Of a DNA stretch of 64,000 nt, positions 28,301 to 38,049 are shown piece by piece; within the stretch, counting starts at the first letter, position 1; each line of letters opens with the position of its first letter. Made by a program: the position numbers and the translations under genes. This DNA comes from Rhynchopus euleeides (lineage: Eukaryota > Euglenozoa > Diplonemea > Diplonemida > Diplonemidae). The stretch is taken from NCBI GenBank assembly GCA_963210315.1, contig OY723270.1, positions 1,178,001 through 1,242,000 on the forward strand, in the 5' to 3' direction. The notes under the pieces are model-generated. The model worked only from the letters and a program-made list of their open reading frames with translations, made no database searches and had not been told where the DNA came from.

Positions 28301-29975
28301 CGTGGGGGCGGCTGCCGCAAGCGCATCGGTTGCCAGTGGGGCTGCCGCTGGGGCTGCGATGCGGCTTGCCCTTGCGAGCGGGTGGTGCAGCCACGGGGAT
28401 GAGAGGGCGGCGCGGGAGAAGGCCATCCCGCCCGCCCTCAACCCCACAGGCCTCCGCGTCGGGGGCAGCGCTGCCGCAGGCACCGTAGTGGCAAACCTTG
28501 CCATCAGCGCCGGCTTCGGCATCCTCTGCTGCATCGCCCTCCGCTTCGCCACCTCCGCAGGCTCGAAGTGCCTCCCCAACCTCTTCGTCGCAGGCCTCGA
28601 CACCCAAGGCCTCCTCCGCCTCCCCTCTGCACCCCTCGCCATATTCCAATTCTTCTACCAGGGCATCACCTTCGCTGGGATGAATCTCCTCTTCCACCCC
28701 GACGACACACTCTCCGCCATTCTCGGCGCTGCGGCCCTCATAATCTGCCTCGGCGTTCCGGCTGCCGCCCTCCGATCCGTCGTGGCAGGCGTGCCGACCC
28801 ACGGCGTGTATGCCACCGCGGAGAACCGGCGGAGCACCCTGCTGGTCCTGCTGCTCGGGAGTGGGGAGTGGGTCAACACCAGCCCCTCGACAAGGTGGGT
28901 CCAGCGGTATTCCTCAGTGGTCCGGACATACCGCCAGGAAACCTCCTGGTTCTTCTTCATCGAATTCGCCGCGAGCTTCGCGCTGAGCGCCATCGCGAGC
29001 CTCGAGCCCTTCACCACGGCGGGGTGCGGGCATACCAAGCTTGCCTCCGCTGTCATCTTTCTCTCTCTCTTCCTCCTGGAGTCCCTCGTCTGGCCCCACG
29101 CGAGGTTCCGTGACTCCGTCGTGGGAGTGATCCTCAACGGCCTCCAGTTTTCCTCCATGCTGATGATGTCCATCGGGTACTACGTGGGAGAGTCGGGCAG
29201 CTGGTTCTTCTCCGTCGCGTCGACGCTCCTCATCTTCGCCACGGCAACCCTCGTCGGGAAGATCGCCCTGGATGTGGTGTCGGAGATCTTCCTCCTCCTC
29301 TCCTGCCGGGCGGAGGCGCTGCAGCAGAGCGTCTTCGACAGGGAGGGCGGGGCCACCCCTGCGGGGCGTCGCCCCGTGGGTGTGTCGACGCTGGAGACGT
29401 TCCGCCCAGCGTGCCTCGACCTGACGCTGGGTGGGGCGCTTCTCGACGCAGGGGAGTCGATCAGCGGCAGCAGCAGCGCTGAGGCATCCCTGTGTGCCAC
29501 ACCGGTTCCCGTGACGTCGTCGCTTCAAGGCAGCTTTGCGCAGCTGTCGGGCACCACACCCTATGCGAGGATGTCGCCATCGCCTCGCTCGCTGCTGGCG
29601 TGCAGCATGGCGACACCGCGTGCCCCCTCGAGGCAAAGTCTCTGGGAGGTGCCACCCGGAATCACGCGTGTGACGTCTTTCTCCGTGGAGGGGGATTCGG
29701 CAGCTGCGGGTGGCGGTGGCGGTGGCGGTGGTGCCCAGGCGGGTGACTCGCCGCGTGTGGAGTGGCGGGGGCTGCCTCTGCGGCGCGGGAGTGGGGCGCG
29801 GAGGGTCGCTTCGGTGCACAACCTGAGCTTCCAGCGCATCACGTCGTGTGGCGGGGAGGATGGCGATGCTGCGGCTGCCGAGATTCTCATCACGAGGGCG
29901 GAGCTTGCGGTGCCGGTGGCGGGCAGGAGACGCCCGAGCTTCAACCCGAGGAATCTTGCGGCGACGCATTCGTAG
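25374..29975 (+). CDS. Large secreted/membrane protein: PLAT-like repeats, mucin-like stalk, multiple membrane helices
   Basis: ATG 25374 is chosen because it starts a signal peptide (MPPPARPLVVLAAAAAW…VPAVS). In-frame ATG 25254 would add a His/Pro-rich leader. Four diverged ~110-residue beta-type repeats follow to about 26930, each with Cys pairs and a closing W-x-V motif (DDSWLCVKVEL, GGDSWVVDRAE, ADVWFIGRVEV, SDSWEVEKVHL). This resembles PLAT/LH2 domains, by pattern only. About 440 residues of T-P-A-P repeats (26932-28260) form a rigid, probably O-glycosylated stalk. From 28287 to 29330 lie about seven or eight hydrophobic segments (for example GTVVANLAISAGFGILCCIA, AVIFLSLFLLESLVW, SWFFSVASTLLIFATATL). 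A ~215-residue Ser/Gly-rich tail ends the protein. I infer a cell-surface receptor or channel-like protein. The family is not recognised and no intron is evident. Confidence 0.75.
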   Translation: MPPPARPLVVLAAAAAWACVWAVPAVSVEIRLTTSSSDPSNSDSDEYFEIHAYEWGGTKCTIAEHKPNKYDEVWPREGCSSAADTRKIRLEANHDDSWLCVKVELREITGEWVRLYSPKFGFMSWVDKNDDFPDMEKVDFYRPVSYKFRLHTSAAPGAATFGQNTIAAEAVDGDLCTLLSVGSVRSGELVEAAGICHFSVSELRGLRVTAAGGDSWVVDRAEHFSVPEGAWSSLFVDGDTARPGISVEAGGLPPSSSTSPLWRFPLSGPRVLSPVPAAPSVGAVRFTTAADTVPPMADAPESADTFLVSLVARSGESCMLASVTPSAGGVFTVENVCPFPMESAGRVVVETSGADVWFIGRVEVYESVTIRGVTGPAWVQWVAPALGDALVAEMSVTRSVVTEWHRQESVRLVFDYGMKKDHSTAEEIRFTIRSSSGGKCVVLRQGAPPAAVLTVDAMCPFGTVDVSSVSVDLESGSDSWEVEKVHLMQPQPLKGSCDGSDDAEVKSSTKTWVFESRTLAPVTIAPPTPAPPTGVPVTPSPPTPAPLTAAPATPVPVTPAPSTPVPVTSAPATPSPLTPTPLTPAPVTSAPPTPAPATAVPETPLPPTPAPLTAAPATPVPATPATPAPSTPGPVTSAPPTPAPVTAVPETPLPPTPAPLTAVPMPPTPVPATSVPTTPATPTSVPVTSVPATAFPATPAPPTPVPVTAAPPTPAPQTAPPATPAPLAPSPASTTAPATPAPLTPAPMTPAPPTPVSVTAAPPTPAAGTPVPATPVPPTPVSDAPPTPAPQTAAPATVSAPAPTSSLPTSAPLTAAPATAPPTPMPPTPLPPTPAPLTAAPAIPMPPTPVPATSVPLTAAPATPAPATPAPPTPIPTTPTPAKPAPPTPAPPTSAPPTPAPAAAAPPTPAPATSTPATPAPPTPTPTPATAVPETAAPPPMPLNATTTTTPAPTPHPTTPAQAEAESVAAKVGGLSVGAAAASASVASGAAAGAAMRLALASGWCSHGDERAAREKAIPPALNPTGLRVGGSAAAGTVVANLAISAGFGILCCIALRFATSAGSKCLPNLFVAGLDTQGLLRLPSAPLAIFQFFYQGITFAGMNLLFHPDDTLSAILGAAALIICLGVPAAALRSVVAGVPTHGVYATAENRRSTLLVLLLGSGEWVNTSPSTRWVQRYSSVVRTYRQETSWFFFIEFAASFALSAIASLEPFTTAGCGHTKLASAVIFLSLFLLESLVWPHARFRDSVVGVILNGLQFSSMLMMSIGYYVGESGSWFFSVASTLLIFATATLVGKIALDVVSEIFLLLSCRAEALQQSVFDREGGATPAGRRPVGVSTLETFRPACLDLTLGGALLDAGESISGSSSAEASLCATPVPVTSSLQGSFAQLSGTTPYARMSPSPRSLLACSMATPRAPSRQSLWEVPPGITRVTSFSVEGDSAAAGGGGGGGGAQAGDSPRVEWRGLPLRRGSGARRVASVHNLSFQRITSCGGEDGDAAAAEILITRAELAVPVAGRRRPSFNPRNLAATHS
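26932..28260 (+). repeat. Tandem TPAP-coding repeats
   Basis: Imperfect 15- to 30-bp coding repeats (CCGACGCCTGCGCCG-type), including longer near-duplicated blocks such as 27130-27230 and 27280-27370. The repeats generate long open frames on the antisense strand (26843-28642), which are shadows. Confidence 0.85.
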
Positions 29976-32837
29976 GGTGGGGTAAGATTGCTTTCCGTCT
30001 CTCGTCTCCCCACCCCCTCCCCCCCCATCGACCCCCTCGAGAATGCAGCCCGACACCCCCACCGCCCTTCTGCCTTTTTGGTGCAGTGCTGGCATCGCAG
30101 CCTTTCTCCATATGGGGAGGGGGTGCGAGAGAACCAAGCCTTCCGAAAGGAACGAGGGGTGCGAGAGGGTGTGGGGGAGCTGATGTGGGACAACGCCTGC
30201 CTTAGGACTTAGCTGGCCTTAGGTGCCCTTGGTCCCTCTGTTGGTGCCTCTGTGGGGAACCGGCGGCAGCACCAAGCAACAGTGGCAAACGAGGTGGCAA
30301 AATAGTGTAGAGTGGGTCCACGTGGTGTTTTCGCACTGGGCCTGCTGGAGCATGTTGTGTGTCTTTTTCCCCACTCTACGTGCCCCCACCTCCATATTGC
30401 CATGGGGTGCTCCGCCTTCCTGCATTCTTGTTTGAAGAGAAGGACGCATATCCCGTGCCATTCAATGGCATGAAAGAAAAAGAAGAACCGAAAGAAATTG
30501 AATCGTGATGTATGCCGCTGCCTGCCCGCCGTTGTCATCGGGAGGGTTGTCGGCGCCAAAATCATATCAACCGCCGTGAGACACCCCTCCTCCCCTCTTG
30601 TTGTGCCGAAGAGGTGTAGTGAAATACGGAGTGTGGCACGAGGGGGGCTGTTTTCGCGTTTCGCGATGTCCCTGCCGTGCCCTGATACCCTGGTGTGGGG
30701 GGATTACTCCCTCCTTCCCCCTTCGATCCCAGCTCCCATCCCACACCCACCCGCCCCCCCCCCCCCCGGCAGATCAACGATCATTCCAAGATTGGGGGAA
30801 TGTCGCAGCAGCACTCTGCTGAATTAGCTCTCTTTCAACTCTTTCACTGTTGTGTTCCATGTGTCCCCACCGTCTTTCCCCTGTTTCTTTGGGACACCAT
30901 TTTGTATTGCGTGCCTCGTTGTTTCCACGCGCAGCAGGGCTCTTTGGAGGTTTTCATCTTGTCTTGTCAATTTCACCCCCATCCCCTCCCCCACTCCGTT
31001 CTTTGTCCTTTCTCTCGCCGCTTTGCGATTTGGTTTTGTGTATGATTGCCTGCCTGCTGCATGCGTAACCACCCTCCACACAACTCCACGCAACTCCACA
31101 CTCTCCGACATTTCATACGAACTGCCAAATTTATTCCATCCTCCCGTTGCATGCCCCCTCCACACTATGCACCCAACAAGTGGGAACGCAACGCACTTTC
31201 ACGACTCGCATCGAAAGGGCTGGCTTGGCTTGATAAATCACTGGTGTCACATGCCCTTATCGATGATGAGACTGGTTCGCACATAGCAGCGCCGCCATCT
31301 TTCTGCAATGCTATGTTTACTCTGCCCCGCCCGCCTTTGCCTTTTGGGTCACTTGTGTTCAAACCCAGATGATTGGTGATGTCGTTTGTTTGGAATCACC
31401 GGAATGAATCACGCAGGGGTGCACCAACACAAGGCAGCGGCGGTTCGGGCTTTCTTCTCTTTCCCAAAAAAAACAAGCTTGCTTTGATTTTTGATGCCGC
31501 GAAGAGGCCGTTGGGTGGGGTTGTGTGATACGGCGCCGTGTAAATCAACCTCATGAAGAGGACGTATAGCCCCGCTGCAGGGCCTGCAAATTTTGCAAAA
31601 ATATGATACTCTCGACGGCAATGCGCACGGTCGTCTCGCCACATCAGGCAGGTTGACGCACCCACACCCACCCTTCGCCTGTGTTAACGTTAAGGTGAAC
31701 GCGAAGGGTGGGGTGTGTGCGTGGGCCCTGGCAAAGCGACCCTTTCCTCCCACATCTCAAGAAGCCACACTGACGGGTTTTTACTATTTCTTTATTTTCT
31801 TTTGGGTGCGTCCACCAAAGAAAACGTGGCCACCCACTCGCAGAGGCTCCCGAAAGCTCCAGCATCAGCTCGAGGTTCATGGTGTAGATCGGTGTCTCCA
31901 GAAGAAGGGGATGTCCGGTCGAAGAAGACAAACGACGAAGACAACCACACAGGCCGCACAAAAAAAAACTGACCCACCCCTGTGCAAAGCAACGATCCCC
32001 TCCCCCCCCCCCCCCCTGTCTTCTTTCGCGCTCTCTTGTCCCCTTGGTCTTGTTCTTCTGTAATGTATTTCTTGCTAGTTCGGCGGGCGCCAACTGGGAG
32101 GGCCTTTTGTTGCCGGATCTTGCGACAGCCCTATCCCCCACGCGCACCCGCTTCATTTGGCGAGAGGGGGGGTTGTGGTTGGTGCTGCACAAAGGGCGGA
32201 GGGGAGAGGCTGCGCCGAACAACACAAGCTGTTGAGCCAAGAGCGGGGGGAGAGGCTGCGCCTAACAACACAAGCTAGAGGTGGGTGGTTGGTTTGTTGC
32301 CGCGCTTTTCCTTTTTGACTGTCCGGGTTTGGCGCACAAACAACGCCTTATCTTTTTTCTGTGTGCCTTTCCCTTGCAGCCACCCCACCCGGTGCCAACC
32401 ACGTGTGGGTGGAGGCGGGCGTGGAGCAGTCGCGTGGTGATCCCGTGGAGGCGCGCATATAGTTTCTCGCCTGGATTTCACGTGGCCAAATCCGAACTCT
32501 GAATGATCTTCGCCTCTCAACACATGCTCTCCGGACGCGTATTGGCAGAATTTCCGAATGAAAATAACGAACCTCACGGCGCCGCAAACCTTTGTTTTCA
32601 CCGAGGTGTGCGTGTGCACAACGTGAGGTTCCCCTCCCTCCCCCTTTTTGATTCGCAGACAACACAAGCTGTTGAGCCCGGTGTCCCCTTCCGCGCACCC
32701 TCCTAGCCGCAAACACCCCCGCCACCCGCCCCCCTTCTTTCAGCCTTTTTGTTGACTATTGACTTTTTTTTGACTATCCCCAGGCACCGTCTCAATGGTG
32801 CCGACGTGACGCTGCTCAGCTGCTCAGGAGTTATATA
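29976..32837. other. No convincing gene
   Basis: 2.9 kb of C/T-rich sequence with only short, low-complexity open frames. 32208-32278 holds two imperfect copies of a GGGGAGAGGCTGCGCC…AACAACACAAGCT unit; the core recurs at 32657. Part of 29976-30200 is presumably the 3' UTR of the gene ending at 29975. Confidence 0.45.
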
Positions 32838-33182
32838 CCGTATACGTAAATATTATGGAACGTAAATATTATGGAACGGGCCCATTTTTGCCTGGTCCGT
32901 TCCATAATATTTACGTTCCAAAATATTTACAGGGCCAGTTGGGGACTCGGTGGTGAGGATGGCTTGCCTCAGGAATCGCGCGAAAAGTGCACGAGTAGGC
33001 CCCGTCAGGGACTCTGTATGCCGTCCGATCACCTGGCCCAAGTCCCCGAGTCGCAGAAAGCCCTGTAAATATTATGGAACGAAAAAAATCTGGAACGCCA
33101 ACCCACCAGCGTTCCAAAATATTTACGTTCCATAATATTTACGTTCCATAATATTTACGTTCCAAAATATTTACGTATACGG
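32838..33182. mobile_element. 345-bp hairpin-ended MITE, CCGTATACGTAAATATT termini
   Basis: TA (32836-32837) then CCGTATACGTAAATATT, ending AATATTTACGTATACGG then TA (33183-33184). Each end is built of repeats of GGAACGTAAATATT(A/T)TGG in both directions, so each terminus folds as its own hairpin. The non-coding centre (GGGGACTCGG…AGTCCCCGAG) is also self-complementary in part. A second copy, inverted, is at 61552-61880. Confidence 0.85.
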
Positions 33183-33184
33183 TA

Positions 33185-34300
33185 TAATATCATGACATGG
33201 GCCTCGCCCTGAAGTGTACGCATGCATCCTCTTTCAAAGCCATTTGCTAATGCGCAACATAGGCAGATGAGTGGCTGTGCGTGCGAACATCAACGGCCTT
33301 GGCGACGGCGATGATACAACGAGATGATTATGACCCTTCCTCTCAAACAGTGTTTTGCTTGTGCAACCAACCAAACCGGGACGGTGTGGTGCAAAGGAAT
33401 ACCTGCAGCCTCTGCCAGCCCCCCCTCTCTCTCTCTCACTTGGGGTTGGCTGGCCGACAGATTCCACACACACATCTTCCTCGCTGGCGGTGGCACGGTG
33501 GGTTGAGGGCCCGCTGACAAAGCGGTACACCTCTTCTGCTACTGGGCGTGTCTCGAAAAATATCCATTGCATTTGCCCATGAATGATCTGCACGAACCCT
33601 TTGTTGTAAACAAGTTCTCCACGAGACCTGGGTCTCGTTCAGAAGGGTCGCATCCGCACACCCGGCCAAGCCTGCTCTCGACAGTCCAACCCCCGGGTTT
33701 GGTGATGCAGTGTGTCGGACCTCTGCTGCGTCGAGATACGCACGCTATCTCTGCCAGCATCCCCCCTCCCCCCTCCCCCCTTCGCCTGCAGACCTAACAC
33801 CACCCGGCGAGAAAAGGTGTGGGTGTGGGGTGGGGGTGTGGGTGGGGCTGCCCTTTTGACTGGGTCCTTCCCCCCCCCGCTCCCACCCCCCTCACCGACT
33901 GGCGGCTCGTGCCGCACCCGTGGGGAAGGCCCGCAGGGCAACCCCTCAGGCAAATCTCCTCAAATGATGCGTAGCGACCCCTCCCCACGCCCCCCATCCC
34001 TCTCTCCCGACAAGGGGTTCCGGCTCTGTGTGCCTTTACCCCTTTTCTCCACTTCGCCGGCCCGGATCCTCTCCGCCCTCCTTCCCTGCCCCGACCCAAA
34101 GGGGCCTTCGCTCTGTGTCAAAGTGTGTCAGGGTGTTGCAGCCTATTGTTGTGAGATGTCTCACTTTTATGCGATTTCGAGCGAAGGCATCCAATGGGGC
34201 GAGTATGGCTGTGTGTATTTTTTTGCATTCCGCTTCTTTTGCGTGACGTGTTTCCCCTTGTCGTTCTCCTTTTGTTTTGTTACGCACGCGACTTTCGCGC
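33185..34300. other. No convincing gene
   Basis: Mixed sequence with C-runs and short frames in several phases. Nothing recognisable. Confidence 0.4.
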
Positions 34301-34400
34301 GGAAAGTGTCATTCAGCTCTGCCAAACGTGCTCTACACACCACCCCCTTCATCAGGCAAGTGGGTTTGTAAGTGTGTGTGGAAGCGTCAACGCATCAAAC
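34301..34400 (+). repeat. Dispersed repeat (…TGTGGAAGCGTCAACGCATC)
   Basis: GGAAAGTGTCATTCAGCTCT, CAAACGTGCTCTACACACCA, CTTCATCAGGC, and GTGTGTGGAAGCGTCAACGC ending ATCAAAC. Related copies: 62806-62938 (best match), 55090-55215 (inverted), 35440-35562, 55385-55465, with shorter matches near 41260-41330, 48589-48650 and 63165-63210. It is non-coding and about 100-135 bp long. Ends are not sharp, so SINE versus MITE is undecided. Confidence 0.55.
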
Positions 34401-35439
34401 GAAGTATCAACAGTAGAGAAAGAGCGGCAGAGTTGAAGTGACACTTTTGTAAGCCCTCTGCTGTGGGGGGGAGGGGGTGTGTGTCCTTTGCGATTTTTTG
34501 TGGTCCCGATGCACTGGCGAAATCGATACGCTGTGCTGCCCCGGTGGGAAGCTTGCGGGGGGTTGTGGAGCGTTCGCATTCAAGCGAGAGCTTGGTGCGC
34601 GTTCTGCACTGCTATGCTTTAAAAAAAACCGCTTCTCCACTCTGGCCCTGTTTCTATCGATGCATTATGGCATGCTTCCCTGCACAGCACAAAAGGCTCT
34701 TGGGTCTGTGCTGGCATGGCAACCGTAATGAGCAGTGTCTTGCTGTTCTCGACGACACCCACCCCCAGCCCCGCCCCTGCGGGTTGCACTGCACGCTGTG
34801 TGGAACTTACCTTTCCTCGTTTTCCACAGCGTGTGATGCAACTCCTTGGCGTTGCTGGGGGATGGGGGTCGGGTTCGGTGGGCAGATGGTTTCCTCCCCT
34901 TTATCCGCAACCGTGATGTTTGTGTAAAGGCGCCAGCTCCCTTTTTACTGCTTGCGCGCGCATTCGCGAACATCCAAGTCTTTTTGTGGTTTTCACAAGT
35001 GTGTTCGCCCAATGAAAGTAGTTTGGAGCTGTTGTTCCCAGTTGCTGGAGAGGGGGGTTCTTTATTGAAGCGTTTTGTTCGGTGGATTGCACTGCAAGGT
35101 CCCTTGATTTGTACCTTGCGTCTGGCATATTTTTGATTGCGCGGAAGGTCCCATTTAGTTCTGCTGACTGGGCTCTGCACAGTGCCACTGGAACTCAAAC
35201 CACAGTGACGCCCTATCGCACACCATGTGGGAGAAGTTCACATCACCACAGCCAGCAACAAACATGATCCCTATCCGTGCATCCCCCCCGCCCTGCATCA
35301 GGCCCATGGCATGCATATCATTTCCCGTGCAGTCTGAGTCCGAGGCTTCGTCACGCCGGCACATGCAGATGATGGAAGGTTATGCACTTCACCACCCCTC
35401 ACCCAAACCCCTCCCACCCATGCTGACCCCTATATATTT
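34401..35439. other. No convincing gene
   Basis: Short open frames only. TTCAGTTCTGC-type sequence near 34310 and 35150 (GAAAGTGTCATT / GAAGGTCCCATTTAGTTCTGC) hints at more decayed copies of the repeat at 34301. Confidence 0.35.
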
Positions 35440-35705
35440 TTTTACGCACACTTGTGAGCAGAAAATGTCACCCCACCACAGCCAAACGCAATCCGCACAC
35501 CACTAGCCTCCCCCATCACACGAGTTGAGGTTTTGTGTGGGGAAGCGCCAACGCATGACCTAAAACAAGCCGCCTTTTTGGCGTCGCCCAGCACTCGCAC
35601 CACCCTCGACCACCCTCGCCCACCGTCGACCACTCGCGCCCACCCTCGCCCACGGTCGACCACCGTCGCCCACTCTCGCCCACCCTCGTCCACCCTCGCC
35701 CAAGT
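35440..35705. repeat. Dispersed repeat copy plus CCACCCTCGAC minisatellite
   Basis: 35440-35562 is a copy of the …GCGCCAACGCAT repeat. TGACCTAAAACAAGCCGCC follows (35554-35573), then GGCGTCGCCCAGCAC and a ~10- to 11-bp minisatellite of CCACCCTCG(A/C) to 35702. The same leader and minisatellite occur at 38541-38780, which keeps both inverted ends. Here the right end is lost. Confidence 0.65.
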
Positions 35706-35924
35706 TGGCTGTTTTCTGGTGGGGTTTGTACTGTACTTGGGCATTATACCCTCTTGTGTCCCACCACTTCCTCCTGGACCAGCCACAGCCAATCAAAGTA
35801 TACCCATCGAGCCCACCAAACCGCGGCAGCACTGGGTCTGGAGGCAGCGGTCGCAAGGTTTTGACGCAACGCAACCCTGCAGGATTTGGGCCCATATGGT
35901 GACCCCCAGTCAGTGGTGGAGACA

Positions 35925-36165
35925 GACACCCCATGGCCAAAATGACCCCACCACGATCCGCACGGATCCCAAACGTTCAAAAGAACGGGGTTTCGGAAAA
36001 TCCGTGAGGGGGGTCCCGCTGGGTGGGGGGTGGGGCGGCGAGCTGCCTCCTAGTCACCTGCAAAAGTGCCTGAACCAGACCTGTACTTCATGGGTGAAGT
36101 TTGGCACCACCAAAACGACCCCACCACGATCCGCACGGATTCCGAAAAGTGCAGTGGAAGGGGAA
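35925..36165 (+). repeat. Two tandem GACCCCACCACGATCCGCAC units
   Basis: Cores at 35943 and 36118, period about 175 bp. Leader CCAGACCTGTACTTCATGGG precedes the second, and CAAAAGAACGGGGTTTCGGA follows the first. This is the same family as 2389-2550 and 7760-8400. Confidence 0.7.
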
Positions 36166-36233
36166 AATGACGAGCGAGCGGCGAACCTACCGCGGGGCCC
36201 AGGTTGGCCCACCACCCGCCCGCCCACCGTCGG

Positions 36234-36566
36234 TCACCGTCGTGCGGTTGCCCCGTCCACTGCACCCTTGAGCTTGTGGTGGGTACAGTAGAAGGACAAG
36301 AGATCAGCGAGGGCTGCTGCTTTGAGTTGGGCAGCCTCGTGATCGCTCATGATGCCGAGGAGAATCTGGTTGTCGATGTCGCGCATTTTTTGAACACCGG
36401 TTGTAAGCTGGTCTGCTTTGCACTGGGCTGTCCCGGATGTCACAACGTCAATCTGCAAGTTGAAGACCAGCGTCCGGGTAGCATCATGAGGGTGCCGGAT
36501 CGACGCATTCAGGACGGAGAATGTATAGCCGTTCTTCGCCGCCGAAGCGTCCTGGCACAGCGTCAC
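36234..36566 (-). CDS. Possible coding fragment, hypothetical
   Basis: A 110-residue minus-strand frame of ordinary protein composition (…FSVLNASIRHPHDATRTLVF…QKMRDIDNQILLGIMSDHEA…). It has no low-complexity runs, unlike its neighbours. It could be an exon or a relic of a transposon gene. No family is recognised, and the ends are set only by the frame. Confidence 0.3.
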   Translation of the reverse strand: MTLCQDASAAKNGYTFSVLNASIRHPHDATRTLVFNLQIDVVTSGTAQCKADQLTTGVQKMRDIDNQILLGIMSDHEAAQLKAAALADLLSFYCTHHKLKGAVDGATARR

Positions 36567-36887
36567 GGCGGGGGGGGAGTTGGCAGGTCACCTGCGCGGT
36601 GATGACGTCGCGAAACACCAATGTCCACCGCTTTACGGTGCTCGTGGGGATCGGAGCAGTCTCTTCTAGGCCTACCTAGGGCTGGGATTTCTGCCCCTTT
36701 TTGTGGCATATCGGAAACTTCGGGTTCACAGTCCTGAAAAAGGCCTAAAAAGGGGGTTATTGGGGGGTTCCGTCACGAAGTACCGACTGGAACCCAACAT
36801 TTGGCTTCAGAAACGTGCAAACCCCATTTCCCCCCACCCGGATACCTCACTGGGGGAATATTGTTGCGGTTTTGGGGTGTTTAGATG

Positions 36888-37058
36888 CACGGTGGACTCC
36901 AGCCACCCTAGCGGGAGTCTGAGAGGGTGTCTTTTTCTGCAGTATGTACTGGAGACTCCCGCTAGCGGGAGTCTATTTTCCAGCTAATTTAGGCTAAAGA
37001 CTCCCGCTAGTTGAGACTCCCGAAAAGGGTTACCCTACCCCCGCTGGAGTCCACCGTG
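36888..37058. mobile_element. 171-bp MITE, CACGGTGGACTCC termini, 2-bp target duplication
   Basis: CACGGTGGACTCCAGC at the left, GCTGGAGTCCACCGTG at the right, and TG on both outer sides (36886-36887 and 37059-37060). The surrounding sequence (GGATACCTCACTG…TTGCGGTTTTGGGGTGTTT | TTCTGGGCACCCAG) recurs uninterrupted at 37930-38002, which gives an empty site and supports the 2-bp duplication. Inner arms contain GACTCCCGCTAG repeats. Non-coding. Confidence 0.85.
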
Positions 37059-37272
37059 TGGTGTTCTGGGCACCCAGAGCCACCTCGAAAAAGTGTTGCA
37101 ATTTGACCAACTTGTGGGGCGCTAAGTGTTGCATCAGGAAAATCTGGTATTCTGGGGCAAAAATGGTCTCCAAAGTGGTCGAAACCGATTTTCCCGACCC
37201 CTTCTAGGACATATCTGTGACTTCTGGGGGGTTTTGGGGGCTTCTGTGGCCCTCTGGGTGATGTTTTTTTGT

Positions 37273-37425
37273 GTCAAACGCACCGTGCTCACGGAAGGCG
37301 TTCAGAACTAAAAAGGTTGCAGTGGGAGCAATGTTTTGTTCACCTACACTCCACGCCCCAACGTGCAGGTGACCAGAAGGTTGCACAAACAAAGCAAAAG
37401 AAACCCGGCAATCCTTTTTTTGGGT
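37273..37425 (+). repeat. Dispersed ~150-bp repeat 'R' (GTCAAACGCACCGTGCTCAC…)
   Basis: GTCAAACGCACCGTGCTCAC, GGAAGGCGTTCAGAACTAAA, GTTGCAGTGGGAGCAATG, TTCACCTACACTCCACGCCC, CAACGTGCAGG, and AAAGAAACCCGGCAATCCTT. Other copies: 49064-49320 (interrupted by a MITE) and 54326-54462. Confidence 0.75.
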
Positions 37426-37467
37426 TCGCTGGTCTGGAAAAAGCTGAAAACCATGGGGAAACTAGGG

Positions 37468-37575
37468 GGGCCCTCGCTACCAGGTGTGACTGAGTGAGAA
37501 AAAGTGAACCGCGGCCCCACTTCCCCTCACTGGCTGACAAGCTGTGACGAGCTGTGACTGGTAGCGAGGGCCCCC
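37468..37575. mobile_element. MITE, GGCCCTCGCTACC termini
   Basis: GGGCCCTCGCTACCAGGTGT at the left and TGGTAGCGAGGGCCC at the right, in flanks CTAGGG…CTAGGGG. The duplication is about 6 bp and blurred by the G/C runs. Same family as 49119-49223. Non-coding. Confidence 0.65.
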
Positions 37576-38049
37576 TAGGGGTTTTATGGGGGTTCGGCCA
37601 GGAAACACCCCCTGGTACCCGAAGTTGGGTCTCAAGAAGGTGCAGCACCCATTTTTTTTATACCATCCAAAACACAGCGCAGCTGTGTATTGGAGGAAAT
37701 ACGATACGAGAAGGACTGGCGTCATTACCTCTGTCATGGTTTCCATTTTTTCGTGCTCCACCACACCTTCTGTACTTCAGACAACACAAACACACAACAC
37801 ACGGTCGTGAGATTTGTGCAGAGGAGTGGTGGAAGCGGTCAACACAACATTCCTTTTTCGTTTCCCTATTTTGTTTGTCCAGATCATCAAACATTCACAG
37901 ACACAAGGACGTCGAGTACGCGTATTTCACCCGGATACCTCACTGAAGGGGTATTTTTGCGGTTTTGGGGTGTTTGGAGGGTATTCTGGGCACCCAGATG
38001 GGTTTTTGCTAAGCAAGGCTTCACTGAATGCACTGAAAAACTTGAAGAA

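Noticed and set aside
26843-28642. 599-residue minus-strand frame rich in GVGGAGVAG
   Set aside because: It is the antisense of the TPAP repeat. Its composition follows from the sense repeat, and the sense strand has a signal peptide and membrane segments.
28914-30137. Long minus-strand frame over the 3' end of the membrane protein gene
   Set aside because: Arg/His/Pro-rich shadow of a GC-rich sense gene, with no domain.
36234-36566. Assigning this fragment to a transposase family
   Set aside because: Composition is protein-like but no catalytic motif is visible.
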